Assembly: GCA_040954595.2 (NCBI GenBank)
Contig: CM082593.2
Span: 4,340,001-4,404,000 of the forward strand
DNA: 64,000 nucleotides
DNA from: Balanoglossus misakiensis
Lineage: Eukaryota > Hemichordata
Direction: 5' to 3'
Of this stretch, positions 1 to 15,200 are shown piece by piece; the stretch's first letter is position 1; each line of letters begins with the position of its first letter. The notes beneath the pieces are model-generated. The model made no database searches. It was given only the letters and a program-made list of their open reading frames with translations, and had not been told where the DNA came from. The translations under genes and the position numbers were made by a program.

Positions 1-3000
1 AGCAAAGTGTCAAATATTTAAACAAACGTCGTTGTACGTTCAAAGCAAGCAACGTTTGTCTTAGAACTAATTCAAATTTGCAAATTACTTGTCGCTTTTC
101 GATAAATCTCAAACACCTTGTAAGTTGATGTATCACCACTTATAATATAATTTACCAAGCAGTCTCCCTTCATTGCGAAGGATTGGTCGATCCCGGAATA
201 CACGTCTCGCGAGATTTGTCTCATGCAATCTTGTAGATGATGTCATTAATCAATTTCTCTCTAAATGAGTCAAATTTGTTTTGGATGGAATAAGCTGTGC
301 ATCTAACTTAGTGTGATCAATAAATTATCCGCACAAAGCAATTAGCTCCCGACTTCCGGCTTTCCATCCAGGATTTACCTGTCAATGAAATGGAATTACC
401 CATAGCCGTTTCTGTTGGTCAGTTATATTTGACGACCAAGCGAGGAAATCTTATTATCGTCGATATGCCTCAGACTCAGATACATGTATAACCCGTGCGA
501 GCAGTCGGCTGATTACAACTTCATAATCCGACCAATTTCTACCTGAATCCAAGTGAACATACTTTATGTTTCAAGCTGCGCGTCTTGGCAGTCGCACTCG
601 TCAGAGGAACGGTATATTTCCTTTGAAAATTTGATCTGGATAATTCCTATCCCGCTGCACTAATTGGAATTGATGGGAGTGTGTCTGGAAATCGTGGCAT
701 CGGAGATATAAGTCTAAATAGATCTACATATGGCTGATGGTAATGTATGACGTTTTAATTGTCTGCCACCTATACCTTGTGTGTGCTACCTTAATGACAG
801 GTTCGACTCTGCAGAAACCCATTTTTATTTTTACAAAATGATGCTTGAAATTATTACTGGAGAAGCATGAATATTAATTCACCACTGAATTATCTCTTTT
901 GCAAACTTTTTTCGTATGAAGAGGTCATTAGTAGTATTTAACTTATCTTGGTACATTTGGAAATGTGAGTTTTAGCGAAATGACAGTCAAGTGTTTATTG
1001 CACGTCAACACCACCCGTACTGTACTCACAGAATGGATTTAATTACATGGATGCATTTTGTGTCACGAACATCTGACGCTGAGGGCTTAGGTTTACTTTG
1101 AGAGTCTATTACCAGGCTTTAACTGTCTTCTTTGTTGACAATTCCAAAAGTAGCACAAGGAAAACTTTGAAAGAAAGTCTGTCGATGACATTATGGTATC
1201 TGGTGTGCATGCTTGTTAACGAGATTTGATGACATGATATGAGCAATATGTCATCAATTTTCAAGGTTTCTTTATACTAACAAATTTTTTAACAGGCCTC
1301 GAGCTCAGCTAACGATGTAAAAAATTACGGGATCAGAAACCTAGCACATACAAAGTCGAGCCAACCAACCAAGTGTCGAAAGTATAGGCACTATGAGGGT
1401 TCAATCTAAGGCCTAACAGAAACATCGCTTAGCACACATGCATAATGTTATATGGACGAAAGGAAATCTTAAACACCACGGCGAAGCATGGCCTAGCCTA
1501 TTAATATGGTTTCCCTAACCACTTATGCACAACTCGTGCACGGTCAGTGCAACAGTATATCAGGACCCTTATATCAGCTATGCATCGTACAGAATCAAGT
1601 AAATTGACCAACACTTTCTAGGCAGCCTCGGAGAAAATGCTAATAAGCGCCAGAACGTGTTGTCACGCGCACTGCAATCAGCATGGGAGAATATAGTTGC
1701 TATTCTTATCCGTGTCCGACGCTTGCTTCAAAAGCTATTGACCGTTTGTGGTCAGCCAGCCAATTATGTAAATGAAGTGGCCAAAACATTTAGAATATTA
1801 GCAACGGATGGTGCATTTTGTGTCTCCATATCAAACTTACATGCATTTCGTATACAAAACTATTCCAGTCAGTCCAGCTAGTTCGCTGGTACGTTTCACG
1901 CGAGCAGGAAAATAACTAAATAAGACAGCTTTCATAAGTGTAAGCTTGGAATTATATGTTCCTTAATAACCTACACAGATTACAGTAAGCAGGCTAACGT
2001 CTGCCTTAGACGTGAATACCACTATGTTTGGGGTTACTGAAAATCAATCCCTTGCAAATTATAGTATTCCATGTCAATTTAACGCCCAGGCTTATATGGG
2101 CTTTAAAAGTTTATTAGATATAACATTCGGTTAGATAGTTCACATGCACTGGGCATGAATACTTCTTGACTCCATTTTGTAGTCAGTCGAATTGACTGCA
2201 ATGTTTACTCAAGCGTGTACTTTCATTTCAGTCCTATCAAACTGAATTTTATCCGTCTGCGGGGAAAAAGCGAGGAGAGTGCTATTTGCAGACTACAAAG
2301 GCTTGCTGAAGACCAATGGTGTCATAGTAGCATTAAGGCAAATAGAAACCAGTGTGTACTGCTCTATTACCGTGTAACAAGATTCCCGCTGCGTATAAAG
2401 AACTCCCCTTGTTTCCATTTTGCGCGAATGAATGAAATTTACCACTTTCTCAACAGCATGACGTTTGTTTGATTGAAACATTAACTTGCTTAAGACATAA
2501 ACCCGTCTTCGATATTTGGTGACGCATGCTTCATAGAATTTAGCTCTTTTTTTCCTTGGACGTAAAATGGCACAATCAAACAGGGGTCAACTGTCGTCGA
2601 CCTTTCATTTTCGACTTCTGGCCACTTTATTTTTCCCTATTGCATTCTATAGTGCAATCTAAGACGATGCAATGTTATGAGCACACCACTCCTCATTGCT
2701 GTTGTCATGGCAAAACCACAAAAGTCACGATTTGTATTTATCAACATTTCTATTTTACTCCAATGGTACATTTAAGGCTGAATTTAGCCCAATTGTCTAT
2801 AGTTAATATTGACCACTTTATCAATATAACTTTATAAGTAACATAACATGAATAAAGTGGCACCAATGACTAATACAAGTACCAAAATACACAATGTATA
2901 AACATTTTTATCAATGTTGCGTGTAATTAATTAAAGCAAAGTAAGAAGAATGACTGCCAATAGACTGATATATGTTTGTTTGACAGAAACCCCTATTGCA

Positions 3001-5640
3001 TATTGACATTAATAATCAATAATTTCCGTTCCACTGACACGTGTTTCCCAGACTGTTGGAAGTTATTATGTCCATTACTCATGATGCATTGTTAATGAGA
3101 ATTCACAGTCTGACTCGATGCTCATTATTCAAAATTAGAGTGACTCTTTCCAGTTCAAAGTAGAGTAGTTATGAATATCTCATATCCGGTAATTGACAAT
3201 AACGGCTTTAAAAGATATCAAGGTGTGCGTAATTAAATTATGGAATCCATACCACCCTTCGGTGACTGACCCTAAACTGGGGACATGGTTATAACTATGT
3301 ACAGTAGTACGTGTAGTGAAAGGGGCAAGGCAACACACACACTCTCTCGTTCGTTCATTTGTTCATTTATTCTTGGACAACTAATATTGACGTTTACTTT
3401 GATATTTTTAAAAGAGCTCATCCATTAGATTTGGGGTTTGCCCAAAGCCATGTTTGTGTAGATGGAATTGATGAACTCTCCGCCATTTTCACAACAAATG
3501 CAGTTATCGATCAAATGTCATTCTGCTGAAGATAGTGAACCTGTTCGAAAGACTAAAAGGGCGTAAATCGACCCTGGAGCTGAATTTTGTAAACATTGAT
3601 ATGTGGGAAAGCTGGGAATATTGGCAGATATCGAACGATAACACTTGGACATGGGAGAGAAGTCCTTATCTGTACTACGTTAGCCTTGAATTTCACTGTT
3701 GATTATCGGGGGGAACTGCTTAAGTTCTCCTTCAGCAAAAATATTCTGTGATGATGATTACTAACTTTTTTGGTGAGCCTCTGCATTGACAAGGCTTGAT
3801 TAACTTTTACGTCAAGTGGAATTTATTTCAGTTACTTTTAATTAAAATAAATTATACAGTTGGTTTACCTATTAAAATGAATATTTCTGAGTCAGCTCTA
3901 ATCAGTAGTTGCCATGTTTGTTGGTGATTGATCTGAAACCTAGAAAGGTTGGATATTTATCAAGAATTTGACATGCCGTGGGCCATACTCTTGATCAAGC
4001 AAGCGGGGAATTGATAGTCAATCTCAAGCTGTCCCATGGCAAACATAGTCCTTCTCCTTGCAAGGGGATTGTCAACGCAATGATGTCACCATCGTCTTGC
4101 GTCTTCATCTTAGAACTCTGTGTCAGGTACAGTCCAGAAGGCATAAACTACACAGAATTGCATTCTGGATATGTGCCAAATTGAAACATGTCCCGCATGG
4201 CAATCTATAAACCAGACATCAGCATGGTTTTGATCCATTAATCTAGTTTTGGTTCCCCAGAGTCTTTTGAGGGTGGACGTTTGTAAACTATAAGTTTTTC
4301 TGTTGTGACAGGGCACTGTTGGTGGTCACTTGTTACTCATAAATATAGGACGAGCATGACAAGTTAATTGCCTTCATTTCTTCCTTCGAAATTAGGTTGA
4401 TATAAATTTAACAATGGAATGAGAAAAGGTCCCTCTGGAACTGAATATCAGTTTTGACTTTTTGTCAAATTATGGTCCCATGGCTGCTAGATTTTCACAG
4501 AAACATATTTTCAAACTCAAGTGGACCATAATTTACATACAAATTAGCATATTTTTGCATATGTATTGTGAAGTACAGATGACAAATTTTCTTATTCTTG
4601 TAAGTGTCTCTCAGTCTGAGAATAAAGAAGTCCATTCGCTCCTTGATACATGTATAAACATAATGTGTGAAGGTTGGAGATGTAAAAACCTGTCCTTGAA
4701 GGGAAAAAAGATTTAGAGGCAAACAACACAACATTATTCTAAAAACCATTTCAAACTATAGTTAAGACTAGATGGGATAACACTGTTTATAACCACTGTT
4801 TTTATAAGAGTTTGTCTAGTAGACTAAATACCACATCTATAAAAAAAAGAGGCGGATGGGGTTAAAAAGTGTTCACGTAATGGGTTCCGTGAGAGTTATG
4901 CTTTGGGGAACGACAGAGTGATTAATGGGTTTTTAGATTGGTGAAAGCGCGGGAAATTGAAAAAAAAACGAGTCGACAGGAGAATAATGGTTGCCATATA
5001 TGCAAATTATGCGTTAGTGCTGCAAACATTTAACCTGGGACCACTCTGGCTGCTTCGTGTTTATTAGGGCGTGATTTGTCAATATGTATGGGCGCTAAGA
5101 TGCCATGTTGCATTTCATGGTCTGCATGAATTGAGTTAACAAGGTTTGTTATGGATGGGAAGGCTTCAGAACGATGTAGAATAAATTGCATTTCGGAGCG
5201 ATGTAGAATACTTTACACTATAGACACATATTGAATTCCTTCTGGCAGACTGCATTAGTGTACTATGTTCAACATCTCTCAGTTTATGCTAAGGTCAAGT
5301 CCATGCATATTCATTATGCTGATAACTAGTTGTCTGATTGTAATTTTATGAAATATTCAGCTTCAGTGGCATGTTGCATAACCCTAGAATGTGCAATCGT
5401 TGTCATGGTTTATGGTTGCATAGCTGTACATCTGTTTATATATACCGTGTGTGTTGTCGATGCATAATTTTACATAACGCCGCTCACGTACAGACGACCT
5501 TCTGTAGATATGTACCGTACAAGCCCTTTGAGACGTGGCGTGGGTGTTATGTCGATCTTATAATAGATATCAGCAAGATAAACCGCTTGGACAAACGCCA
5601 TTTCTCCTGCGACTATAACTTTGGGATTTTGACAGAAGTA
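1..5640. other. Non-coding AT-rich DNA, no gene recognised
   Basis: Open frames here are below 100 codons and overlap on both strands without codon pattern, domain or splice context. A 177-codon frame begins at 5371 and runs through the next repeat; it reads as Cys/His/Tyr-rich low-complexity sequence and is probably not a gene. Confidence 0.6.
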
Positions 5641-5648
5641 AAGATAAC

Positions 5649-5730
5649 CCATACATGCATACACATGCATATACACATACCGGTACAGACATACAGACAG
5701 ACGGACAGGAAGGAGAGAGAGAGATATGTA
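5649..5730. repeat. CATA/CAGA microsatellite with CCGGTAC
   Basis: Degenerate ATACATGCAT and CACATAC units, then ACCGGTAC, then CAGACATACAGACAGACGGACAGG, ending in (GA)n. This is a compound tetranucleotide array of the same type as those at 25.2 and 27.6 kb. Confidence 0.9.
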
Positions 5731-6440
5731 CTGTGTTCATTATCTCAATCTACGCCTGTCGTCCACACATCGATGACGCAATTCAACATCACTCATTCTT
5801 TATCGGCCAGAAGAGAAAACGCGTACAGGATTTTCTGTTTGACAAATTCTAGTGCACATACCATCTTAACCTCGGGCAGTCCATTAGTTTATACTGGGGT
5901 GTGAATAATTTTAAGAGGATGAAAAGTCAACCATACAAATCTTCAACAGGCAACAAACCATGCCATGATATATATTGCAGTAATGGTGGAAGTAGTTAAA
6001 TGTAAAATAAACACCAACATGTACGAGGCTGGTGATACATGAATGTTGTTGGTTTGATTTCAATTTTGTAGACACTATTACAGCATTGTCGCCGAAGGCT
6101 CCCTGTATGCCACGTTCTCATTATGGACCTACTAATCCATTTAAGCTTATGGTGCCTGAAACAAGAACGTCGATTAACTGTCACTTGGTATGAATCTCAA
6201 TGAAGATTAATGCGTAGAATTGTCTCCAGACCAAAGTACAGTGAACAACTTAGAACATTGTATCGTGTGATTCAAAATTCATTTCCAACTTCAATATTAT
6301 GATAATTGATCAGTGGGCCTCAAATGGTCCTTGTATGTATGTGTTTTAACTATCAAACTGAAATATTTGTTAGTATTCTACCACAAAATGTGCAAAATAC
6401 TTCTCTTAGCATTCTTGTAGAGAACATGTAGAGAATATAC

Positions 6441-6547
6441 AAACATACATACATGCATACATACATGCATACATGCATGCATACATACATACATACATAC
6501 ATACATACATACATACATACATACATACATACATACATACATACATG
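6441..6547. repeat. (CATA)n microsatellite
   Basis: About 26 tandem ACAT units with a few CATG variants at the left end. The minus-strand frame across it reads as a Met-Tyr-Val-Cys repeat and is not a gene. Confidence 0.97.
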
Positions 6548-9500
6548 TGCAACTAGATCTCGCAGAGATTGAATGTAAATTATCAATAGTATGTTCACAT
6601 ATTGGATTTTTATGATTGGCCTCATAAAAGATGCACGAGAAGACAAAGTCATTAATGATTCATGCAAAGCGACTGCCCAAGGACTACATGCTCTGTTGTC
6701 GTGTAGAACACCAGGTTGAGAATATTGTGTTAGTCGAAACAGATGAAGTGATAATCCGGATGTGGGACTCTCTCTTTCTTCAGAAGCATATATCATATCC
6801 GGTTGTCAGGCCAGTGTTTGCAGTTGTTGACACTGCCCCGGCTTAGTCACACTAAGCGAATCGACATCTTGATGTAAAATCCATCTTGACATTTCTCAGT
6901 GTTAGGCAAATAGATTCGGGTTGGGATGACCTGTGACATTTGTATGCAATGCCTGCGTCGACGAAACCAGATCAATGGATTGCTGGGAATCATACTGCAC
7001 AACACTCATAAAACTGTATCGTTCAATACAATTTATCAGATGATGATCACTTGCAACGTGTCCCTCTGATCTAATCAGAATCAAAAGATTGCCGCTCAGT
7101 TCTTAAAATAGTCTTCGGCTTCAGCTCAGGGGATTATATGCATCCTACATTTCCGCATTGCAAAAAATCAAACATATAATAGACATGTTTCTGTTTTGTT
7201 CTATTCTATTCTCGTTGCCTGAGCTCGCTTTACTTGTGTAGACTCTTAAAGTAGCAACATGCTATGACAGATGACGATAAAAGTTGATATGACATGATGT
7301 TTTTCGACAACCCCTCTAATATCGTTTGTGTTTGACCTCTTATGCCATGTTTTATCACTCATGATATATTCTGCAGTGTCATGTTGATTTCAGCTGCACT
7401 CTTCCACAGCTCAGTGTGAATAGGTTTACCACACAACACAACACAGACATGCTTGTTTTGTGAAAACTAAATATATTTACATGAACAAATCAGAATCATT
7501 TGAAATATATTTAAACATCCTGTCTTAATTAACAAACGGCAAAGACCAAAAGGTGAAAACATACAAATTAATGATAACTATAGGGCTTGGATGTGGAACT
7601 CGGTGATGTGAAGCACACTGATCCGACCCACCAAGTGAAATTTCACCAAAGTGTAACGTCAGCTGAATTCAGCGAGACTGTTCATTTTCGCTGCACTGAC
7701 TCGGCATGCAAATGACTCTGAACTGCGCACACAAGATATGACAAGATCTTTTGTGTCTGATTGATGCGCCGTGATTCCTTTAATTGGCCTTTCTCGTGCT
7801 GACTCGTGCCGTCTCATGCTGGCCCAAATTGCAATGTACGGAGTTTCCTGACTAGCATCCAAAAACAGATCGCTGAGATAATTGCTATACTCGGCCGATT
7901 TTACGACTAGTTGGAGCCTCCACAGCGCATGCGCTCAATCAATATCTCATTTAGCAGAATCAGAAGAGCCCCGCTGTCAAAAACACTTGCTTTTTTGTTA
8001 TGCTACCAAAGCCGGATAAATCTCCGACGGCCTTTGCTGATTAATTTACTGGCTGTTATTGTACCACCCCTGTGGAGTTTAAGATTACCGTACCATCTTT
8101 TGTATACGTTGAGCAGTTGCTTTTATAGAAAAGAAAAAAGAAAGCTACAATAATAATCTCTCTCCAAGTTCCACACTGAATGATATATTTGACCTGCATA
8201 ATACCACCTGGGAATTTTTATAGCCAATTACCGGACTTTAAGCTTCAGCCACTTTTCAAACTTCAAGCACACACTGTGTATGATCCATGGCAGCTTATTA
8301 TACTGTTTACGATTTTCTACCCGCCCGCTATGTTCTTATACCTAACTTTATTATTTCACGTATCGACATTTGATAGCCGTAACCATGCTATTAACATATT
8401 GATAACAGCTGGGAATCGATAATGTGAATGTGAAGATGATGATTTCAGCGTGTTCTTGTTCAACTGGACAAATCTATCTCTGATGCAATCGATTCGTATG
8501 TTACATATGCCTCTACCTTGAGGGTATTAGCCAGTAGCGTCGAATTGTATCTTGACATTGGCAAGAAAATCTAGTTATCTCCAAGCCATCTGCGCCGATA
8601 AGAACTTTACGTCCATTGTAATATTTGCTCGGTAACTCACAGTAAGCACTTCTAAAAAAACCATAGGCAAACGTTTCTCAACAATATTGAAATACAGTTT
8701 TTGCATGAAGCAAAACATGGTTACGTAACAATGCTATTTCCTTCCACCTTTTTATCAACTTATCTCCCGAGACTTGTGGATTTTCCCAAGGTGACAACAA
8801 TTCGTATTCACACATATTGAAAACTCTTAATTACTCTTTGCAGAGACCTTCCTTAATGACAAGAAGTTAACAATTTGGTGTAAATTGGAAAAAAAAGTTG
8901 ATGATGTTTTGTTCTAAACATTGCCAGAAAATATTCTGAGGAATTCTAAGGAAAACCGTGACTCTACGCTGAATCCACCCTTATGGGGATTTCGTTTTTT
9001 AAAAAAAATATCAAGAATCAACAATACAACTGATTCTATGATGTATTTTTTTTTCAAAGTTTTGCGATTTTATGAATCATTTATGTGACGACTGTAGCTC
9101 CCGGACACGATATCAGAGTCTTGAAAACCATTCCTTCGTAATGAATAGGCGACTGGCCATCTCAGCCAGAAGGGATTGACTGTATATTAATACACTGATA
9201 AGGTTGTGTTGACAATACAGGATTTCTGCTGATAACTCAGACAAAATATGAATGTCGAGTCTCCCAATATATTTCACATAACTGTTATCTAATTCTTTCC
9301 TTGTTTACGGGTCAAACGTGTTGAGATATATTCGTTAAATATTTATTGTCTTATGAATAAATGATTGACTACTTCTGTTCCTGCATCCATGCGCGCCTTA
9401 AAGAGACCGAAGTATAAATAATGGATTAGTATTTCTGTTGGTTTTTCCGACATGTTAAGCGAACGAGCTGTAGTCGTTTCAGATGACTCCATTTTATTTA

Positions 9501-12170
9501 CATATTTGACAGTAATATTTACAGTAAGACAATCGATCTGATTGATGTCTCAAATTTGTCGCGCTACTACATATGACGCTCAACGCCTAATACCGCGCTA
9601 GTATTTATACGCGAGTATTTATACATCATGAAAACGTCTCGATTTGAGGGAGTATGAAGTAACTCATAACTGATTAAGGCTTTGGAAATACAAAGCACTG
9701 AAGAGGTATTTGCATATTAGTTAATTGTCGTTTCTGTTGCAATACGCATGCTCCTTATGGATGAAGTGACTTTCAAAGAAAGCTGCCATTGGAATTTGTC
9801 TTTAAAGCGGGAGTCTGCAGGTAGATTATAAGAGACAACTGGATTTAGACAAAATATACAAACGCGTCGTCTTCCATACATCAATGCAGGTTGTACACGA
9901 GGGATAGGTTTTCTCTGCGTGTATGGGATGCAGACAGATAGATGGGGCATAACTGCGCATGCGCTGGTTTGATTCTTTTTATTTGTGCTACTTTTGACAC
10001 CCCAGATAACGTACATTGAAATCTCATTAGGGCGGTGACTGCCTGCAAAGGTGTGCACGGTAAGTCGAGTTCGACAAACCTCACACTTGATATGTCGATG
10101 TAGATAGACCGAGCATCGAACCAAGCGTGATTTACAGTGTCGAATCACGTCTGCTGTCTATGTGAATTTTCAAAGCATGCAAACGACTAAACTCAAGTCC
10201 CCGGTTTACTTGCGTTACGGACCATTGGCAGGTTATTAATGATGGCCATATTTCATCATATGTGATGCTCTGTGTTCAACTTTAATCTCCATCGGATATA
10301 GTCCGATATGATACAGCATACGTCAAGTGGGGCTCTAACACCGGCAGTGAGTCGCAGAGGTCGTGCCAATGCACCTTAAACACGTCGTAGTTTTGCAGGA
10401 TAATTCGTGACGTCAGCACAGCTGAAAACGTAGAGCGCAGAAACCTACTAACCCGAGATTCAGACGCGTTCGTGTGCAGCGTGTAAGGGGACTCGTTTGA
10501 TTTATGTCTCAGGGATAACACAGTAGTGTTGCTTTCTTCGCCTTTCCAGACGTCAAGAGTTAGTCGGAGACATGACAAGAGCGGGTGAGTTGTCTGATCC
10601 TCTTTTTTCGCATCACGGCCAGTTAGAAATCAAAGCAAAGCTAGTATGCACGCTTGATCTTTTGCGCGAAATGGGGTTTTCCGTGGAATACAAACAAGTT
10701 ATGCGTATAAAACGTGATTTCTTCAAAATCTTTAGATTTTACATAATACAATAACAGATAACACGCCATCAGCCGCTTGAAGGCCCGACAAGGTATTTCT
10801 CGGCGATGTAGTTTAGTTCTATTAAAATATGCCTTTCTTATTGAAGATCTTTCACGTTAGGAATTAGCATGATATGGACCGAATATAAGAGCGAGCAAAT
10901 TTCTTCGATCGTCAAAAACGGAAGAAACGTTAATTTATAAATAGTTACGGGGTAATAAAACATGTATGATATTTTACCTCTAAGTTTTGACTCCTTTAAA
11001 AGTTCAGTCTTCTTTGTAGTTGGTGTATAGAATACATTCAACTTATCATATTTTAATTTTCCATAATTTATTTTTCTACTGCAAAGTGTTAGTATGTCCC
11101 AACATTAATTTAACTTGTAAGCTTGCATTTGTTAAACATAAAAAAATCAACTGCCTTGAAATTCTGTCGTTCAAACAATATTCTTGTCGCTCACCAAGGT
11201 AGCAAAAACCTACTTTAGGCAGCGAGAATCATGGTGAGCTGAGTGGTATCAGTTCTAGTGATGGGTGTTTAAAATGTCTGATGTCTGAGCAATCAATCTT
11301 ACAGGAACGGATGTACAGATTATTTTCTACGCATCTTAATGACATCTGAGCAACACTACGCCGCGAGAAAGAAACTGATACATGTAGCAGTGGGCGGAGA
11401 CAGGTTGAAGTAAAAAGTTAGATAAATCAAAATGTCGACCGTACTGAAATCCTGCCACGATGTGTACACAGACCGTCACGTAACGTTTTATTTCTTAAAA
11501 TATCACGTTTGTGAAACCGAGACCTCTTCGATTAGAGTGAATTATAAGTGCTAATCATTAAGGTGGCATTGCATGAAAAGTTGTGATTTTTGCCAAATTT
11601 TACTTTTTTTACATAAATCGGTAGGTCTAATACTGATCCACTTTGTTTAAATGTCTCCGTATGTCACTTAGTTACTGATCTCGGTCGGATAGGAAACATG
11701 AAACAAAACGAATCAGTGACAGATTCCGGTGGGGAAGATGTTATCATTAAAATCATTATGTTAATTTGCGTTGTTCAATACCTGATATTCAAGCTGCAAA
11801 TCATGGAACGTGAATGCAACAATAAATGCAATATACTAAATAGAGTGAACACACTTGATGTGTATAGAACATTCGGACTTCCGCAGTTTGCAGTATTGAT
11901 GGAATTGTCATCAATTTCCGGTCTGCAACAACAAAATCATGTCCAGGGTCAATGAAAAGGGCAATGACCTTATCTGCCAAAGAATATTATATCATTTCTA
12001 GGCTGTATGTATATCCCTGAAAGAACCTCTATATATCGGCGTTATTCCTGCCAGTGGCAACATTCACAATACATGTATTTGTATCCATGTGTATGAATAC
12101 TGGTATGCAAGACTGAGAACGCCATGATTTGCTTTCAAAACATTTCCTTTCCTCGGTGTAAAAACATATT
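6548..12170. other. Non-coding DNA, no gene recognised
   Basis: AT-rich sequence with two modest GC-richer patches at 9.7-10.6 kb. These hold minus-strand open frames of 143 codons (9717-10148) and 98 codons (10282-10578). Neither shows a known motif or convincing splice sites. A TGACGTCA palindrome lies at 10408-10415. Confidence 0.55.
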
Positions 12171-12264
12171 TTAACTAACTGACTTACTATACTAACTAAC
12201 TAAATTACTTAATTCTCTCTGTCAGTCTGTCTGCATGTTTGCCTCTGTCTGTCTGTCTAACTGA
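12171..12264. repeat. ACTA/CTGT microsatellite
   Basis: TAACTAACTGACTTACTATA runs followed by CTGT/CTGC units, a degenerate compound tetranucleotide array. Confidence 0.85.
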
Positions 12265-15200
12265 CAAGCAAATAAAGCCTACCTACATGGTGGCCTCCTG
12301 TCCTATAATATGCATTTTACAGAACACAATTCATATCTCTGATAAGCTCTTTTGGAACAAATCCATGCCAGTGAAGATTCCAATTTTTCCATTATTTCTA
12401 GGATATACAATGTATGTCGATCTGACTTGTCCCATGTGATCCAGCGACGCATGGCCGCCATACAAACCTAATTAAAGTATATAAAGCCTCGACATACAAA
12501 TAAAATGATCTGAAAATAATGAAAATTGTGACTTCGAAGAATAATTAAAAGAGCATGAATGGCTTGGAGGATCTTGCATACAATGTGTAATCCCAACAGT
12601 CTGAGCAGTGTGTTTCTTTGAATGCATGCACAGACACGGCATGGCCCGTTTAATCATAATCGCCCATCAAAGCAGCACTAAGTTGATGTCTCTCTGCTTG
12701 TTCTCTGCGAAATTGATACCTTTGTACCAACACAACTGTAATTGTGTGCTTACTTTACAAGAACTTGTTGTGTCTATTTGTAGGGAAATAATTGCCATTT
12801 AAATGTCATTTGCCAGGCCAGGCTTTGTCCTTATTGGGTTTCTCATTAATCACCCTGCAAATAATACAAAATCTTATTTGAAATATCATTTAAGTGGGCA
12901 TGATTCGGGCCTCAGTAAATATGATAAGCCCACCTGGTTTATATTGTGTCTCAGATGCGGCAGTGTTAAAGTGGTAAAGATGTCATACCTCAGACTAATC
13001 ATAGTAAGCAGAATTTGAATTTGCGAACATACCTAACCGGACTATTTGTTTTATTGTCCATACTACTCAATATCCATTACACATGGGCGTGGTTTCGCTT
13101 CCCGACTCGTCATGCCCTTGCCACGTGTTAATCAGGTGATTGTCCGCTGGCTGAATACCCCCCCCCCTCTTCTTGCAGGTCTTTTCTCCTCTTGTGTCAC
13201 TCGATCGGCAGTTTGACATTTTGGATGTCGCCAAAGTCTGCGTCGGTTCCCCCCGTGGTATCAGACTATCTTGTTTGTCATAGACTACCTGTACTTTCAG
13301 CAGCAGTGCCGTCCGATGAAAATGAGACATCGTGCGCACAAATGATACAACAGAAGTGTTTCCCACACTTTGTGGAAAGAGGGGCTGTTATGCTCAACTT
13401 TCACACAGTAACTCATGATGTGAAACCAAAAACAAACGAGTTATATACTGACAGTCATTTTTACTTATGTATATCTCTTGAGGGGAAAACTGTTATGAAA
13501 ATTCCCTCCCATTAATGCAAATCATAATGTTAAAGAAATAATGTTTTGCGTCAAAACTAAGCAATAAAGAGAATTGCAAAGTATCTTAGCACCAGTTATT
13601 ATCATTTAGAAAGTTCTGGATATAAACCATCCACAAATATTAGCTTTAATATGATCCGATTTGTAGCTGTTGGGCTAATATTACCTGTGACTGTAGGTTA
13701 ATGTCCTTCGAGTAAGCAAATAATGTGACCTATGTCTTTCTCTGGAAAAGAGCATGGGTATTTTCTGCTAGGGAAAAATAGTAATTATTCGTTATGACTT
13801 CACGAAAATTACTCTCTGAGGCAAGTTGGAATATTTTCTGATTTTTCTCCTTATTATCTTCACAGTAGGTAACTGTGTAATGATAAACCCTGCAGCAACC
13901 CTACATTTTCGCTTATAAGGATCTGCTGTTGATTGCGGAAGGACCTAATGAAATAGCGGGTATGCGTGCACGGGGCTAATATCACCCTGCGTGTGAGCAG
14001 GGGATGCTAAAACGTGCCTGTGGAACCGCTAAGAGCCAGTCGTCTGTATGTCTTGGCCCGCCATTATTTGGCGTCTCCCAGCTACAAGTCCGTCAGGTTG
14101 CGGGCTATTGTCGATATTTTCTGAATCACACAATCGTTATCATAAACAAACTTGGCGTCTCTGATAACAATGGCATATCGCGGACGATACGCGAATGACG
14201 ACAGCAAAACTGACGTTATTGACATTTAAAAAAAAAGTACAGCATCACTGGTGGCAATTATTTAAATGTGGGGTTTCTCCTTTTCATTTCAAAAAGTCAC
14301 AGTAGCTGCGTCAGGAGAAGTCTCCAGAGAATTCAATGCAGGGCGGCCAGGACACAGTTTAGAACACAATGTCCATCAAAGGTTGGTAAAGAGGTGTTGA
14401 TCTTATGTGGCGAATTATGTCGTAGAAGGACTATGCTGATCGATACTGGTTTGGACTGTTCTTTTGAACGACGAACCTTGTCGTTGTTTTTTCACCTGCT
14501 GTTTTTACCACAGCCTTTATGCCAAATATCTTGCTTCGTTGGCGAAGTGTGTCGTCAGTGAGTTGAGAATGTTTCTTCATCATTAGAATTCGCAACCGCG
14601 GCTTCTATCATTCTCCAAGATCTTTGACTTCAGCGAAGCACTGACTATACTCCATATGTACTTTGAGTATATTACCCATTGTAAAAATCCCTGGTATTGA
14701 TTTTAGACATAATAGCCATCACATGTGAAGAGTGCTTCACTTAGTATGCACTGGCTGTCTGAGAACATGCTGCTTTTATTTCTTCGGCGGTAATAACCAC
14801 CCCAAATCAAGTAAATGTCTCGTGGATATTTTCGTGAGAAAACTAAAAGTTATTCTGGAAATAGGAAAGCTGTGACCAACTATAAAGGTGAATTGTAATG
14901 GAAACAGGTTGTTTAAGGCACAACTATTGGTGTACAGTGAATGGAAAATGTAGAATATTGTAAAAATCTCCGACCTTCTATTACTACGCCTTGCACGGTT
15001 AAATTTGTGACGAAAAAAGAAAGCCTTCTGTTATCTTAACAACTGACAGCGTACAGGACCCCGGGGCATTTCAGAGCAGGAAATATACATGTATATCCGA
15101 TCTCTCGCGTGTAGCGAATAGTTAGCAGTACCTCATGAGAAAGAAATTACCCCCCCCCCCCCCCCCCCCACATGCATCCCCCATACCCGAAGTGATCAGA

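Noticed and set aside
5371-5904. 177-codon + strand open frame
   Set aside because: It crosses a CATA/CAGA microsatellite, is rich in Cys, His, Thr and Tyr, and shows no domain or splice context.
6353-6796. 147-codon minus-strand frame
   Set aside because: The middle is the CATA array read as a repeated Met-Tyr-Val-Cys unit.
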